Positions 1 to 11,518 of a stretch of 64,000 nt of DNA are shown in pieces (within the stretch, counting starts at the first letter, position 1; every line of letters starts with the position of its first letter). The DNA comes from Perognathus longimembris pacificus (taxonomy: Eukaryota; Chordata; Mammalia; Rodentia; Heteromyidae): assembly GCF_023159225.1 (NCBI RefSeq), contig NC_063172.1:47719068-47783067 (forward strand). The letters are read 5' to 3'. A program made the translations under genes and the position numbers. Under the pieces are notes generated by a model, which saw only the letters and a list, made by a program, of their open reading frames with translations, was not told the origin of the DNA and searched no databases.

Positions 1-2776
1 TGCTTTCAAGGCAGTTTTAAAATTAGTTATTGTATCTTTAGTTCCTTTTCATTTTTCCCTTATCTCATTCAGCTCGCCTTGCCCTTCCGTCTGGCTCCTG
101 CCTCACTCCTCTTTGTATCTCAGTCTGTTGTCTTATCCTCTCATCTTTCATCTCTTGTTTCATGGTGTTCATTTCTTTTTCTTTTTATTGCAAGGCAAAG
201 CAGACACCTTTTAAAATCTACTTCTTTATTCTGCAGGGTTTCTTTAAAAAAAAATTAAAGTAGGTTGTTCCTGGCTTTAAGATGCTGTGCTTAACTTGTG
301 TAACTGTGTGTTACTGTATTTTAGGCCGCATGTCATGATTTTTCCTTGAATCCACCTTTGAGTGGTAAGATGGTTTTCAATAAGAACCTTTTATCCAAAA
401 ATGTTGTATGTCCAGATCTTTTCCTCACAGTTAGTTGGCTCCAGAGCTCATGGTTCTTGGCCATAGATCTCCTGATGAGGAGAAAAGCCTAACCATGTTG
501 GGGAGGGAAAGATAGTAGCTAATATCCATTGTTAAAAAAAATTCTACTGTCTTACTTCTCTACTTTGCTGACCTTCAGTCATTTGTGTGTAATGAAATGT
601 AAATATTACATTCGTTTTTCAAGTGAAGGTTTGCTGTAAGTCTTCATGGGTCCAATGAAAATCCCTAGTAGGTCCAGGTGTTTAATTTTTTTGGTCCAAA
701 ATTCTGTTTAAAATAATTTAAGTGATAAAAGCTTTGGCTAATGATTCATCAGTGCTTGATGCTAATAAGCAATGTAATGCAATCTGCAGATAACACAGAG
801 CAACTTCAGTTACTACTCTCTGGATAGAATTCAGTTGAAAATTTAAAAACAACAGCAAAAGAATAAAAGGAGAATGATGAGGACTACTTTACCACAGGAA
901 GTAAAGATTTATTGATAGAGCTAAGAGCTAGAGAAAAGATAACAAAGATTACAAAATGATTAGAAAGCATTAGAAAATGATTCTGTGAGAGAAGTCTCAG
1001 AGTATCTCCAAATTAGGACAATGCAAAGCAAAAGTTACCATCAAAATGTGAGTGTGAAGATGAAGCATGTCAGTGTTCCAAGTTGAAGCCAGTCAAGTAG
1101 AGTGAAGAAACTCTCTTTCTCAGCCTTTTATTTTATTCAAACCATCAACTGAATAGTCCACATTTCTTAGCCACATTTGTCCATCAACTCAAATGTTTAT
1201 TTCATAAGCAAATACTCTCAAAGAATGACCCAATATAATGTAGTACTAAATGCCTTTCTCGCCCATGGCCAGTAATTCTGACACATAAAAATAACTACCA
1301 CACCATATTTTATACCTGAAGTAATGAATTACACTATTCACACACTAAAACTATGGGGGCAGAGCTCTCATTAGTTAAATCTTTGTGAAGATGAACGTCA
1401 GTCATTGTCTGGGTATGGTTTGAAGTCTTTTAACTTGGTCTGGTGGTTATTGTGGTAGACAAATACTCATGGGAAAGACTGAAGGTGACATCTGAGACAA
1501 CAACGTAGACAGTAGGGAAATATAAACTCACATGTCTAAGGGTCATGGGTCTAAGGACCCATGATTAGCTTTGAGTGTCTGTAAAATTGTGTTTAGGAAT
1601 CAGTTTGTATAGTCATTTTTTATTCTGCAGTCAGTTAAGCAGAAATTTGTAATGAGTAAAAATCAGGACACATATATGAAAACAAAGAAATGGAAAACCA
1701 CACTAAAGATTCTGATGTCTGCCTGCCTGCCTTCTCTTCTTATTTCTTTCTGCATTTTACTCTCTGTTTTTCAAGGAAAGATTCCTGTCATCGTTTAAAA
1801 GAATTCAGTCTATTTCCAGCAGAGTCTCAGCAAGGAATTCATCAGTTTTCCTAAGATTTTAAAAACTGAATTAGACCTCAGGAATTAATTGTCAAAATGG
1901 TGATACAATGTTAAGATTGCAAATCACAAATACGAATGAAAATGTAAGGTTCATAAGCTTTGCATCACACTGTTTACTCTTCCAGAGAGATTTTCTGAGC
2001 TTATTTTAAACAGCTTAGCCTATTAATGATCTGAAATAGCATATAAAGCATATGCATTGGCATATAAGTGAATAAACCTTTACGTTTTGTCATTTCCCAT
2101 CCTCACTCCTTGCAATTCCATGATGAATATTGCTGCCAGGGCTAGCAGCTTTTTATTCTGCAATGTGAATTGTGAAAGTGCCTATCTATGTATGGGCACA
2201 ATCCATTTTAAATATCCACAAATTTCCTTAAAGTCCCAAGTGGTTTCCTTGGCAACAGGGCTGCTGAAATGTAAAGGGCTCAGGTAGTTAGGATATTGCC
2301 TATCATTCTCCCTCTCTAGGTTATTTTAAATAGCTGCAATTTTCTTTGCACATCTAAAAAAAATCCACAGTGGTTGGTGATGCAAAGGCAAATATGAGAG
2401 ACATTAGAGGATAGTAGTACATCAGAGTCTAATTTGTGTGGACAAATTATTACTTTCACTGGTCCCTGATTTGTAGAGCACCATTTTCATGTACCAAATT
2501 ATAGTACAAAAGAAGAGCAAACCATAAATACATCAGAATAATTTTTAGATAGAATGAGATAAAATACCTGCAAATAGCTTTTGACAATAGAGACAGTGAT
2601 TAATAATGGTGAGGTATCTATGCAACTACTTTTCCATTCACCAGGAATAGATGCATATAATAAGGCCAGACACTCGGACAAGGAATGGTAGGAAACTAAG
2701 CACATGGAACTGGTCAAGGAATATTTTCTGGGGTCTTCCCAACTCTGAAGCTTTGAATGCACAGACATTCATTTAT
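1..2776. other. No gene or repeat recognised
   Basis: Unclassified AT-rich DNA. Reading frames are short (66 and 89 codons at most) and show no recognisable motif. The first 250 bases are pyrimidine-rich on the + strand. I see no SINE, L1 or LTR signature. Confidence 0.5.
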
Positions 2777-2867
2777 TTGTTTTATTACAATTTTTATTTT
2801 ATTGTAAAGCTGATGTGAGGAGGGGATACAATTACATAAGAAGGGTACTGAGTATATTTCTTTTTAA
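2777..2867 (-). mobile_element. L1 3' terminal fragment
   Basis: On the minus strand this is the last part of an L1 3'UTR. On the + strand it reads as TTTATTGTAAAG followed by a form of the TGATGTACAGAGG..TTACAGT..CATAAG motif, which recurs at the ends of other L1 copies here (2868, 52485, 53163, 56885). It runs directly into a second L1 3' end, so one copy probably inserted in the other. Confidence 0.6.
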
Positions 2868-3150
2868 ATTTAATTTTATTGTCAAGGTGATGTACAGAGA
2901 GGTTACAGTAACATACATAAGGTAGTAAAAACATTTCTTGTCAAACTTATTACCCCCTCCCTCATTTTCGCATACTTTCCATCCCCAAACCATCCCTCAA
3001 ATTGTACAGTTTATTTCCAATATACTTACAAATTATTTGTAAGCAGAAATTTATTTTAGGCATTATTATATGCTGTTATTTATCACTGTGTCTTTTGCCA
3101 TTCTTCCTCCTATTGCTCTGCAAGGGCATAAGGATTATTTATTCTTCGTT
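2868..3150 (-). mobile_element. L1 3'UTR fragment
   Basis: A second L1 3' end on the minus strand. It starts with TTTTATTGTCAAGGTGATG and continues through the pyrimidine-rich CCCCTCCCTC block (the antisense of the G-rich L1 3'UTR) and the TTGTACAGTTTATTTCCAA segment. It has no ORF2. The inner boundary fades around 3150. Confidence 0.7.
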
Positions 3151-3755
3151 CAACCTGTGGATTACATGCTACAAACAGTGCCAAAGTAAAGAAAAGGATA
3201 TCTCCCACTAGCAGAGGTTGTTTGTTGGATCAAACTGCAGAATTTCCTTGCAATATCTCCTACTATTCCTCAGCTTTATTCCTCATATCTGTATGAGGAC
3301 CTCAGCACAAGAAACACACATCAAATATCAACAACAGTCCTGAATTACACTCCATCACAAAAATAAAACTGGAAATGATAAGCCAATATTTGATACTCTG
3401 TCTGATACTCCTATAAACACAATGAGAAAAAGCACTTGGGAAAACCAAATAAATCTTTTGCCCATCCTTCTCAACCACTTTGAACATATACTTTCTTGCT
3501 TACTGCCTGACAGTTTTATTGGGTAGCTGCCTTCCATGTCAGATGTTTGGAATGATGTTGATACTAGTTTTTATTATTGATAGTTGTTCTGTCTTTTTAA
3601 GAAAGATCTGGAATGTTGTTATGACCTCCAGTATAGGGTTTACTTCAAGTACTGCTTTGTAATTTGATATATTACCACTTTGAAATATTTTATAATAATA
3701 TGTGTTAGAATATTTTATAACTGACATTTCAACTTGATTTTCCATGTTGGCCTTT
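3151..3755. other. No gene or repeat recognised
   Basis: Unclassified sequence. Overlapping small frames around 3302-3745 on both strands are not supported by any motif. The left part may hold a decayed continuation of the neighbouring L1 3'UTR. Confidence 0.4.
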
Positions 3756-4013
3756 TTCTGTTTCTTTCCCCTTCCTTTTTTCCTTCTTTTCTTCCTTCCT
3801 TCCTTCTTCCTTCCCTTTCTTCTTCCCTCTGTTCTTCCTTCCTTTACTCTCTTTTCCTCTTTCCTTCCTATCTTTTTCCTTCCTTTTCCTCTTCTCTCCT
3901 CTCTGTCTTCTTCCTTCCTTTTCTTGCCTTGTTTTCTCCTCTCTCATTCTCTTTAGATAGATAGATGGTAGATAGATATATAGAATTATTTTTATAGATA
4001 ATAGATAGATAGG
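3756..4013. repeat. Polypyrimidine tract followed by GATA-type repeat
   Basis: About 200 bases made almost only of C and T on the + strand (CTTC/CCTT units), then a short imperfect GATA repeat (TAGATAGATAGATGG and variants to about 4013). The overlapping frames full of Phe/Leu/Ser or Lys/Glu/Arg are products of the simple repeat, not proteins. Long mirror-like homopurine-homopyrimidine tracts can form triplex DNA. Confidence 0.9.
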
Positions 4014-4380
4014 TAGAATCTTTATTCAACCAACCAGCATTTGGTTCCAAAGAGAAATAGTCATAAGAGAAAATGATCTTTGAGGAAGTAATCATGCTAA
4101 CATCACCACTACAGACAAATACAAATAAAAAATACATACTCAAGGTTTATTATACATAATATAAAATTAAAGCATTTAGTAAAAGTAAACTGAAGGAATG
4201 AATTGAACTATTATAAAGTTTATGAATATCAAACAAGATATTCATTTTTAACTAGCAAATATTAGATATAACAATTTTAAATTTTATGACAAGCTGTTAT
4301 CATAGGTAAACAGAAATATATAAAGAGCAATGATAGGAAACAAAAATAATGAACGCTTTGTTATGGATGTTGTATTTATC

Positions 4381-4577
4381 TTTTTTTTTTTTTTTTTGGC
4401 CAGTCCTGGGCCTTATCACTGTCCCTGGCTTCTTTTTGCTCAAGGCCAGAACTCTGCCACTTGAGCCACAGCGCCACTTCTGGCATTTTCTGTATATGTG
4501 GTGCTGGGGAATCAAACCAAGGGCTTCATGTATATGAGGCCAGTGCTCTTGCCACTAGGCCATATCCCCAGCCCCAA
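4381..4577 (-). mobile_element. IDL-Geo SINE, complete, with TSD
   Basis: A dimeric SINE on the minus strand. The left (tRNA-like, ID-type) monomer lies at the right end, from GGGGCTGGGGATATGGCC, with a B box in the GTTTGATTCCC region. The right monomer ends in a CCAGGACTGGCC-type sequence, followed by a 17-base A tail (T run at 4381-4397). The 18-bp target site duplication ATGGATGTTGTATTTATC is exact at 4363-4380 and 4578-4595. The exact TSD and pure tail suggest a fairly young insertion. The dimer fits the IDL-Geo family described from geomyoid rodents. Confidence 0.92.
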
Positions 4578-4595
4578 ATGGATGTTGTATTTATC

Positions 4596-5269
4596 GTACA
4601 GCTTATAACTATACTGTATATTAATAGTACTTAGAAATTTATAGATTGATGATACATAAATGATAAATATATGATAGATAATATATTTAGTTTCCTTTTT
4701 TCTGATTTTTAAGATACCTAAATAGTAGTTGGTAAATTTTCTTTATAAAGTAATAATACTATTTTTTCAACAAAGACTTAGAAAATTTAAATTATTGTGT
4801 TTCAGCTTCTGATTAATAAATATATTTGAGCGAAGATTATAAAAAAGGATAATAGTTCATAAAATTGAAGCAAGAAGATAATTATATAGTTTATTGGCAT
4901 CCTACTATAACATCACTTATGAAGACTTGTCAAAAATTAATCTTAAGCAAATAAGCAAGATCTTCATTTTAAAAAATGGCCTGAACATCAGTTTCTAAGA
5001 TATGTAGTAGAGAGCAAAGGAGATTGAATAGTGATCTGAATTGAATCTCTATACAAGGAAAGCTATAGGCCACATTTTTTGTTTAAGTATGAGTGGCACA
5101 GAAAATAGAATAGGGACAGGAGTGTTTATAAAATAAATGATAACTAAGGAACATAGTACCATTTCTCAGTGTATAAAGAAAATTTGAGTAAACTGTGAAC
5201 ACAAAGGCATAATTCCTCACAGCATATGAAATATTTATTGAAATGAATTCCAAGAAATGGAAACAAGAG
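4596..5269. other. No gene or repeat recognised
   Basis: AT-rich sequence without long frames. It contains short A/T runs and imperfect TGATAGATAATA-like stretches near 4650-4690, but no retroelement signature that I can place. Confidence 0.45.
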
Positions 5270-5536
5270 GTTTGGTTTTGTTTTTCACTTTTGTCTTGTT
5301 TGTTTATTTGTTTTGGGGGGAGGTAAAGAGATATAGAAATAAAAGGAAAAAGGATGAACAAATACAGCAGTGGTCCTTAAGTAGACACTGTTGAAAATGA
5401 ACTATAACACTTGTGGGTAGGGGCAGGAGAGAAAAGTGGAAAAGAGTAAAGGAAGGGAGGACATTGTCCAAAAAGAAATGCATTCATTACCTGACTTGTC
5501 AAATAGTAGCCCCTCTATACATCACTTTTATGATAA
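5270..5536 (+). mobile_element. L1 3'UTR fragment
   Basis: The part from about 5360 (CAGCAGTGGTCC..GACACTGTTGAAAATGAAC) to CCCCTCTATACATCACTTTTA matches the 3'UTR of the L1 at 17235-18230 in order: purine-rich AGGGGCAGG block, AAAAAGAAATGC..CATT, then the AGCCCCTCTATACATCAC end. No ORF2 is attached, so it is a heavily 5'-truncated copy. Confidence 0.75.
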
Positions 5537-8500
5537 GATAATTACATGCAGCTATGAAAGAGGAAAGTTATGAGGGCTAAAATCTTAATCATTTGTTTAT
5601 AATTATAGATGCTAAATTACAGATAAGGGGAAGTATTAGTATTAGTACTATATATTTTGAGATATTTGAAAACATCCTTAGTAGAATGTTTTCCCCAAAA
5701 GTGTATAAAAGTTGAATAATGTTGACTTATTTAAATAATGTGACAAACATTTAATAGCTACATCAGTTCATTGAGAGGAGCCGTGCATCTCTATACAGTG
5801 AAGGTCAGATGTGGAAAGAGATGAATAGAGAAAAAACATTTCTTCCATACAGGAAGCATCATGTTCTTATCCATGCAGATCTGAAAGAGTGAATGAAGCC
5901 CATTTGGGTAATTCCCAGATACTGCTACTTTCATAAATTCAAATTCCTTCAGAAATAGGCTTTTCTTTGTAATCCTGTATTAAGTGATAACATGATTTTG
6001 TCCTGAGATGGAAAGTCATTAAAAAATTCAATATCTGGTTAAATGTACCCATGTAAATCTATCTTTAGAACATAAAAGTGAAAAATTATATGCAGTCACA
6101 TATTCTTTGAAGCTCTAATTGACAACTACAAAATAATACAAATTAAAAACCAAAAAATCCATTATTACACTCATGGGTTCTCATAGTGTGAAGAATATGC
6201 TGATATTGTAAAGCACTAAAATTCTATGCCACCATTTAAAAAATATTTTATAACAGAACATACCTCTATTAAGAAATACTGTATAATCTATTTATGTACA
6301 TTATACTTATCACTCTAAAGAGAAAAATCTGAGAGCTTAACAGATGGAATCAAAGTCCCATTTTAAACAATAAAATAATATATTATTAAGAGAAGGACCG
6401 AGGACATCATTACCAGGAATACTGAGCATGTTTGGTTTTGAAAAGGTTTTATTGTCTATGAATTTTTCATATGCTTCAATAAAGATGTATAAATGTATTA
6501 GTATAATGTATAGAAATATGTTAATTGATATATTAATATGTATATTAATATATCTTTTCTCTCTTTATATATATGTATATATATATATATATATACATAC
6601 ATACATGAAAGAGAGATCAAGATTTAAGGAATAGGGAGAACATCAGTGGTTTAAAGTTTTTCATTTGACCAGGAATCCTGTAAGATGCTTCATATGGTAG
6701 TTATCCCTGGAGTCAATCTTATCACACCATATTTGTTGTATAAAATATTGGAAATCTTGTCTGATTGATTCAAGAGAAAAAGATATAAAATCTTGGCTAC
6801 AAAGCTGAACTCCTTTCAAAATACACTAACATTTTATTTCAGTTTTAATGTTCATCCTGTTTCCTTTTATAAACTATGATTTTTGACAATGCTGGAAGAC
6901 TGTATAACTAATCCACTCAAAACTAGATAATAAACCAATAAAAATATAAGCAGGATAGGAAAATGAATCTTGTTCATTTTTTTGTTCCCTTCATGATTCT
7001 ATAATCCCTATGAAAACCCATTTATTATTTAAATGTTATGTAGAAAAGATTTGAGTAGCAAAAGAATCTATAGTTGCTTTCCAAAGTCTTTTAACTATGC
7101 AATGTATCTAATACTTGTATTAAATTGTATACTTTATACATAGGAAATTTTCATCCTATCTATAGAGTTAGATAACTTTTGTCACGATTACTGAATTATG
7201 AAATTACTGAATTACTGAATAATTAATTAATTACTGTATTATGAAATATTGAAATACACATTTTAATTTCTGTGACTATATTTCAAGTAAAAGTAAAGTT
7301 ATTCTTCAAATATAAATTGTTGTCTTAAAGAAAGTTATAAAATCTTATTGGATTGCTCTTTGAATGGAAGCAAAAGACCTAAAATATCAGTTTGATACAA
7401 CTTGCATATTTTTTATTTGTTAAGTTTGGTAAATCAGATTATCTGCTTAAATTTAAGTCGAAGATATCAAAGGTAAAAAGTGATACGTCATTTTCTAATG
7501 TTGGATCCTTATTTCAGAAACTTGAATATTCTTTATTTCAAAATAGAGCTACATTTGTAATTTACCACAGAATCTTCTAACAGAAAAAGTCAAAATAGAA
7601 CAATCAGTGCTTATAGTTTACTTTTTCATTTATTAGGATTACATAAACTTAATTGTATTAAAAAAACAAGAATATCTACTTAATTGGCATTTTTGTATAT
7701 TGAACAACTGTTACAGGTCTCTTAAGTTTTACTGATCCATATGTTTTAAATATCTATTATATTACCTATATTTTGGATGTATATAATATATTCTATATTA
7801 TTAATGTAATATATACTATATATTGTATATAACTCAGCATGTTTCACTCATGTTTCCACATGAGTGAAAAAGTTACATGTAATTTCTTGGAAAAGACCTA
7901 AACAGGAATGACTAGGATATTACAATTCACAAAAGTAATACATATTTTTGTAAAAATACTTTATGGTATTATAAATACACAGAAACAATCTGTATACATT
8001 ATAGGAAGAAATATATCTGGTAAGATATGGGTAATAATATCAGATTGTATGACAATTCCTCAGCTTAAAAATAAAATCCTGGAACAAAATACTTCACTGC
8101 AAATAATTTGGCAGAATGAAAGTTACATTTTTATAACAGAGTAATCTTACTGATTATGAGTTTGTAAGAAAGTCAATAGTCAGGGAATTGTGGTGTATAT
8201 ATAACTTGAAGATGGCAGAATAAGCTGGTAAACTAATACTTGCCTGACAATGAAATGGGAACAGGGTCTACAAAAGGAAGCACGTGTACATAAGAATGAG
8301 GAAATAAGGATAAAACACAAAATCTATAGTGCTACAAACTTATGAGAAACAGAAAGAAGATCCACAAACAAGGAAGCTGTCTTCAAGGATTGCAACTCTC
8401 TCTGTTCAACCCGAATTCAACCTGCAGCAGGGAAGACAATGCAAGATGGCTGAGATGGGTTGAAATGTCTTTCTGTGGAATATCTATACCATGTGCTATT

Positions 8501-8650
8501 TCTTTGCCACCTTTCTTTTCTAATAAACTTTTCTGTCATCTTTACTTATGTTCACATCTTTCCTGAATTCTTCTCTTACAAGACATGGTGATTAAGGTCA
8601 GTTTAGCAGTCCTAAGTTTCTGATAAGAAATTTGATGTATCTTCCAGGAA
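5537..8650. other. AT-rich sequence, no gene recognised
   Basis: Long AT-rich stretch with a (TA)n tract (listed separately) and an AT-rich island near 7740-7830 (ATATAATATATTCTATATT). Frames up to 78 codons (7908-8144) have no recognisable motif. Around 8340-8590 the TTCTAATAAACTTTTCTGTC stretch resembles the poly(A)-signal part of an LTR, but nothing else supports an LTR call. Confidence 0.45.
6541..6606. repeat. (TA)n-rich microsatellite
   Basis: Mostly TA dinucleotides with TATG interruptions, ending in three CATA units (ATACATACATACATG). An overlapping frame of Ile/Tyr residues is an artefact of this repeat. Confidence 0.9.
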
Positions 8651-8711
8651 GTGTGTGTGTGCGCACACATGCGCCTGCATATTGCACGCACACACACACA
8701 CACACACACAT
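8651..8711. repeat. (GT)n/(AC)n inverted microsatellite, alternating purine-pyrimidine
   Basis: (TG)n runs into GCGCACACATGCGCC and then (AC)n, giving about 60 bases of nearly unbroken purine-pyrimidine alternation with a local inverted repeat around the GCGCAC core. Such sequence can adopt Z-DNA or cruciform structure. Confidence 0.9.
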
Positions 8712-8852
8712 ACTTGAAATCATGAAAAGGTGATACAATATACGTTGTCCAAAGATGGCTTATCTTCACATTTATCTACGTTGATAGTTAAAATGCCATT
8801 CACAGACCTGTTTCCAATATTTTGCATTTAAATATTTAGATTAGGTTCAGAA

Positions 8853-8892
8853 TGTGTGTGTGTATATACATATATATATATATGTATGTATG
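8853..8892. repeat. Compound (GT)n/(TA)n microsatellite
   Basis: TGTGTGTGTG passes into TATATACATATATATATAT and TGTATGTATG. It sits next to the decayed SINE at 8896 and may have grown from its tail. Confidence 0.85.
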
Positions 8893-8895
8893 CAT

Positions 8896-8991
8896 TATTT
8901 GGCAGTACTGGAGTCAAACTGTATATTGTACTTATTACGTAGGCACTCAACCAAGGTAAGCACTCAATCACTAGTTTTGTTCCTTCAGAAT
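8896..8991 (-). mobile_element. Decayed ID-type SINE fragment
   Basis: Read on the + strand, GGCAGTACTGGAGTCAAACT and later AGGTAAGCACTCAATCACTAG follow the antisense order of an ID-like tRNA-derived SINE (3' end, B-box region, A-box region). It is heavily diverged and the ends are uncertain. Confidence 0.4.
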
Positions 8992-9229
8992 CAGAACTGA
9001 AAGATTTAACTTGCTTAGGCAATTTTCAAATTGCCTGCTGATGGACAGGTGGGAACTCTGATAATGAATACTTAGTCAGATATCACTACCAAATACAAGA
9101 AGCAATAATACCATGAAAATATAGCAAAGCTTTGTGATGTGATAAGAAATTATTTGTTCCTTTTTCTTACTCCAGGAATACACCTAAAGAACTAAGTATT
9201 ACCTGAATGTTATGAGTTTCTTTGGTTAT

Positions 9230-9800
9230 TCAAAATGGGCCCCTTTTCATCATGTGAGAGAGTTTGATTCCAATAGAAATGGGCTCTTAGATAATCTCAG
9301 GTTGTAATCAAAACCAAAAAGACCAAGTGATTAAAGGTTTGAACTTACAGCCCCATCCACAAAGCTCCAAGAATAGTGATCTGGAGATAAACTTTACACA
9401 TCTTCCAAACTAGTTCTGTGAAGACCCTTGTACAGTGTTTGTTTCTCCACTAGTCCTTGTACAAGTCTTCCATCTGATCATTACTGAGTTATGTTCTTTT
9501 TAATAAGATAGTAAATATAAATAAAGCATTTTACCTGAGTTCTGTGAGCCATTCCAGCAAATGATTAATAAATAGGTTTGTGGCAGCCCCCAACTTACAG
9601 CCAGTTACATAAAATTATACTAGATGTCTAGAAAGAGACAGACGAGGTCACTGGATTCTCAGTTTGTGAGATCTGGTTCTAATTCTAGGTACATTATCTC
9701 AGAAGTTAATTAATTGTAAGACAACCCGTTTGTGTTAGGTAAGTAGTCATTGGAGAAGAAATCTCACATCCTGTGTTCAAAGGGTAAGAGGGAGTAAAAA
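9230..9800 (+). mobile_element. Ancient ERV-type LTR
   Basis: The succession CTGATCATTACTGAGTTAT, then TAATAAGATAGTAAATATAA, then CCTGAGTTCTGTGAGCCATTC, then GGCAGCCCCCAACTTACAGCC follows the 3' half of an old mammalian endogenous-retrovirus LTR. It continues with GGTTCTAATTCTAGGTACATTATCTCAG..TTAATTAATTGTAAGACA. I recognise the pattern but cannot name the family. The 5' part is diverged and its start is a guess. Confidence 0.6.
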
Positions 9801-10436
9801 GTGGAACGTATGTCCCTTCAGGAACTTAAAGATTTCCCCCTTGCTCTCAAGTTCACATCTGAAGATAATTTGTGAAAACATGTTAGGAATACTGAGAAGT
9901 GATTACATCAAGGTTTACTAAGCGAAGAGTTTACTAGAGAGAAAGTATATTGCTATGAGCAACTGCAGTTATGAGCTAGGTAGTTCAAGAGCAAACGCAT
10001 GGTTGAGGGAATTTCAGTTCTCTAGAAGTTGGAGATATGTCGCTCATCTTAGGGAAATGATGGCTCAAGTTTTGAAAGATTTATGGAAAGAGCCTGCAAA
10101 TACATAAGTTTGCCATCTCATAAGTTTAGTTATGGATATGCAATGCATAAGCATGAAGCCTGAAGTAGGAGTATGTCACACCAAGATCATTCTAAGAGCA
10201 TAATGTGTAAAGGTGTCCCAGTTGGGTTAGAATTAGTCCAGATTTTCTCTTCTCCTACGGGGAAGTTTAAGCGAAAGTGGATCACTACTAACCCCCAAGG
10301 AGGAGTGGTTATGGGAAGTACTAGGGAGGAGATTAAATTATTGCTATGTACATATGACTATATAAAATGGTGCTAATTGAAATGAACTTGAAGATGCGGA
10401 AAGAAGAAGAGCTTTTGTTTTGTTTTGTTTTGTTTT
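9801..10436. other. No gene or repeat recognised
   Basis: Unclassified sequence, possibly the tail or flank of the LTR to the left. The 67-codon frame at 10173-10376 has no family signature. Confidence 0.4.

Positions 10437-10482
<46 letters not shown>
10437..10482. repeat. (TG)n microsatellite
   Basis: About 22 uninterrupted TG units preceded by a (TTTTG)n stretch, ending at GCATGCACATG. Pure dinucleotide of this length is likely polymorphic. Confidence 0.95.
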
Positions 10483-10483
<1 letters not shown>

Positions 10484-10499
10484 ATGCACATGCTGTTGG

Positions 10500-10835
10500 C
10501 AGTGGTTTCTTTTTTCTTTCATTCTCTTGCTTTGGTTTATCCCCTGTTGTCATTGCTACTAATTTTGGTACCCCTTGTTTTGTGTACAAATGTATCTGAT
10601 TTGGAAAAAAGAAGGGAATCACAGAACGATGAGACAAAAGACAAAGGGTGATGCAATGCAACAGCGAAACTCACAAGACATTTGATTGGAAATGAATTTT
10701 ACAACATGGGGCAAGAGTATTGGGAGAGTGAAGCAGGAGAAAATGAGGGAGGGGTAACAATGGTCAACAAGAAATATTTGCATTACTTATGTAACTGCAA
10801 CTTCTCTGTACATCACCTTTACACACCCTACAGAG
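10500..10835 (+). mobile_element. Older L1 3'UTR fragment
   Basis: The block ATCTGATTTGGAAAAAAGAAGG, then GAAATGAATTTTACAACATGGGG, GGTAACAATGGTCAACAAGAAA and TCTCTGTACATCACC parallels the 3'UTR at about 17980-18200 in the same order. It ends abruptly where the endonuclease part of the next L1 begins, which suggests that the downstream L1 inserted into this one. Confidence 0.7.
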
Positions 10836-11468
10836 ACCCAATACACATTCTTCTCAGCAGCCCATGGAACATACCTCAGCAAATACAAGATTATTGATGT
10901 TATCCCATGTATCTTATCAGATCACAGTGGAATCAAGGTAACCCTCAATAACAAAGGATACCACAGAGGCTACACAAATACTTGCAGGTGAAACCCCTCA
11001 CTGTTATCTAACACTTGGGTCACAGAGTAAATTAAGGATGAAATTAATGAATGCATAAGCCACAATGACAATGAAAGTACATCACAAAGAAACCTATGGG
11101 ATATAGCTAAGGCAGTGTTGAGGGGCAAGATCATTGCCCTCAGCACACACATTAAAAGAATGAAATCAGATCAGGTGAATAACCTCATGATGCAGCTAAA
11201 ACATCTTGAGAAACAAGAAAAAATTGAATCGAAAATGACTAGGAAGAGAGAGCTCACAAAGATTAAAGAAGAGATAAATGTGGTTGAAAATAGAAAGACC
11301 ATTCAACAAATAAATAAAACTAAAAGCTGGTTCTTTAAGAAAATAAATAAAATTGACAGACTCCTCGCAAGACCTACAAACAAAGAGGAGAAGAGACTCA
11401 TATCCGTAAGATCAGGGACTCCACCGGAAAAATTACAACAAATACACAGGATATTCAAACAATCATAA
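10836..11468 (+). pseudogene. L1 ORF2 remnant: end of endonuclease and linker
   Basis: The start encodes the end of the L1 APE-type endonuclease (TFFSAAHGTYLSKYKIIDV, with a downstream SDHSGIK motif carrying the conserved SDH). From 11115 an open stretch of 117 codons carries the linker between endonuclease and reverse transcriptase, including the conserved [16 protein letters not shown] block. The endonuclease N-terminus, with its metal-binding residues, is missing through 5' truncation. Frames change between the pieces. Confidence 0.9.
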
Positions 11469-11518
11469 GGAACTATTTCCAGAACCTCTACTCACTAAAG
11501 AATGATAATTTTACAGAA

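Noticed and set aside
3729..3964. Lys/Arg/Glu-rich and Phe/Leu/Ser-rich ORFs
   Set aside because: Pure products of a polypyrimidine simple repeat. The same holds for 52137-52499, 57508-57828 and 53630-53841.
8342..8620. LTR-like poly(A) region (TTCTAATAAACTTTTCTG)
   Set aside because: The match is only to a short AT-rich signal. No U3 or U5 context could be recognised.
10344..10661. 105-codon ORF with a His-Thr repeat
   Set aside because: Translation of the (TG)n microsatellite plus L1 3'UTR. It has no domain.
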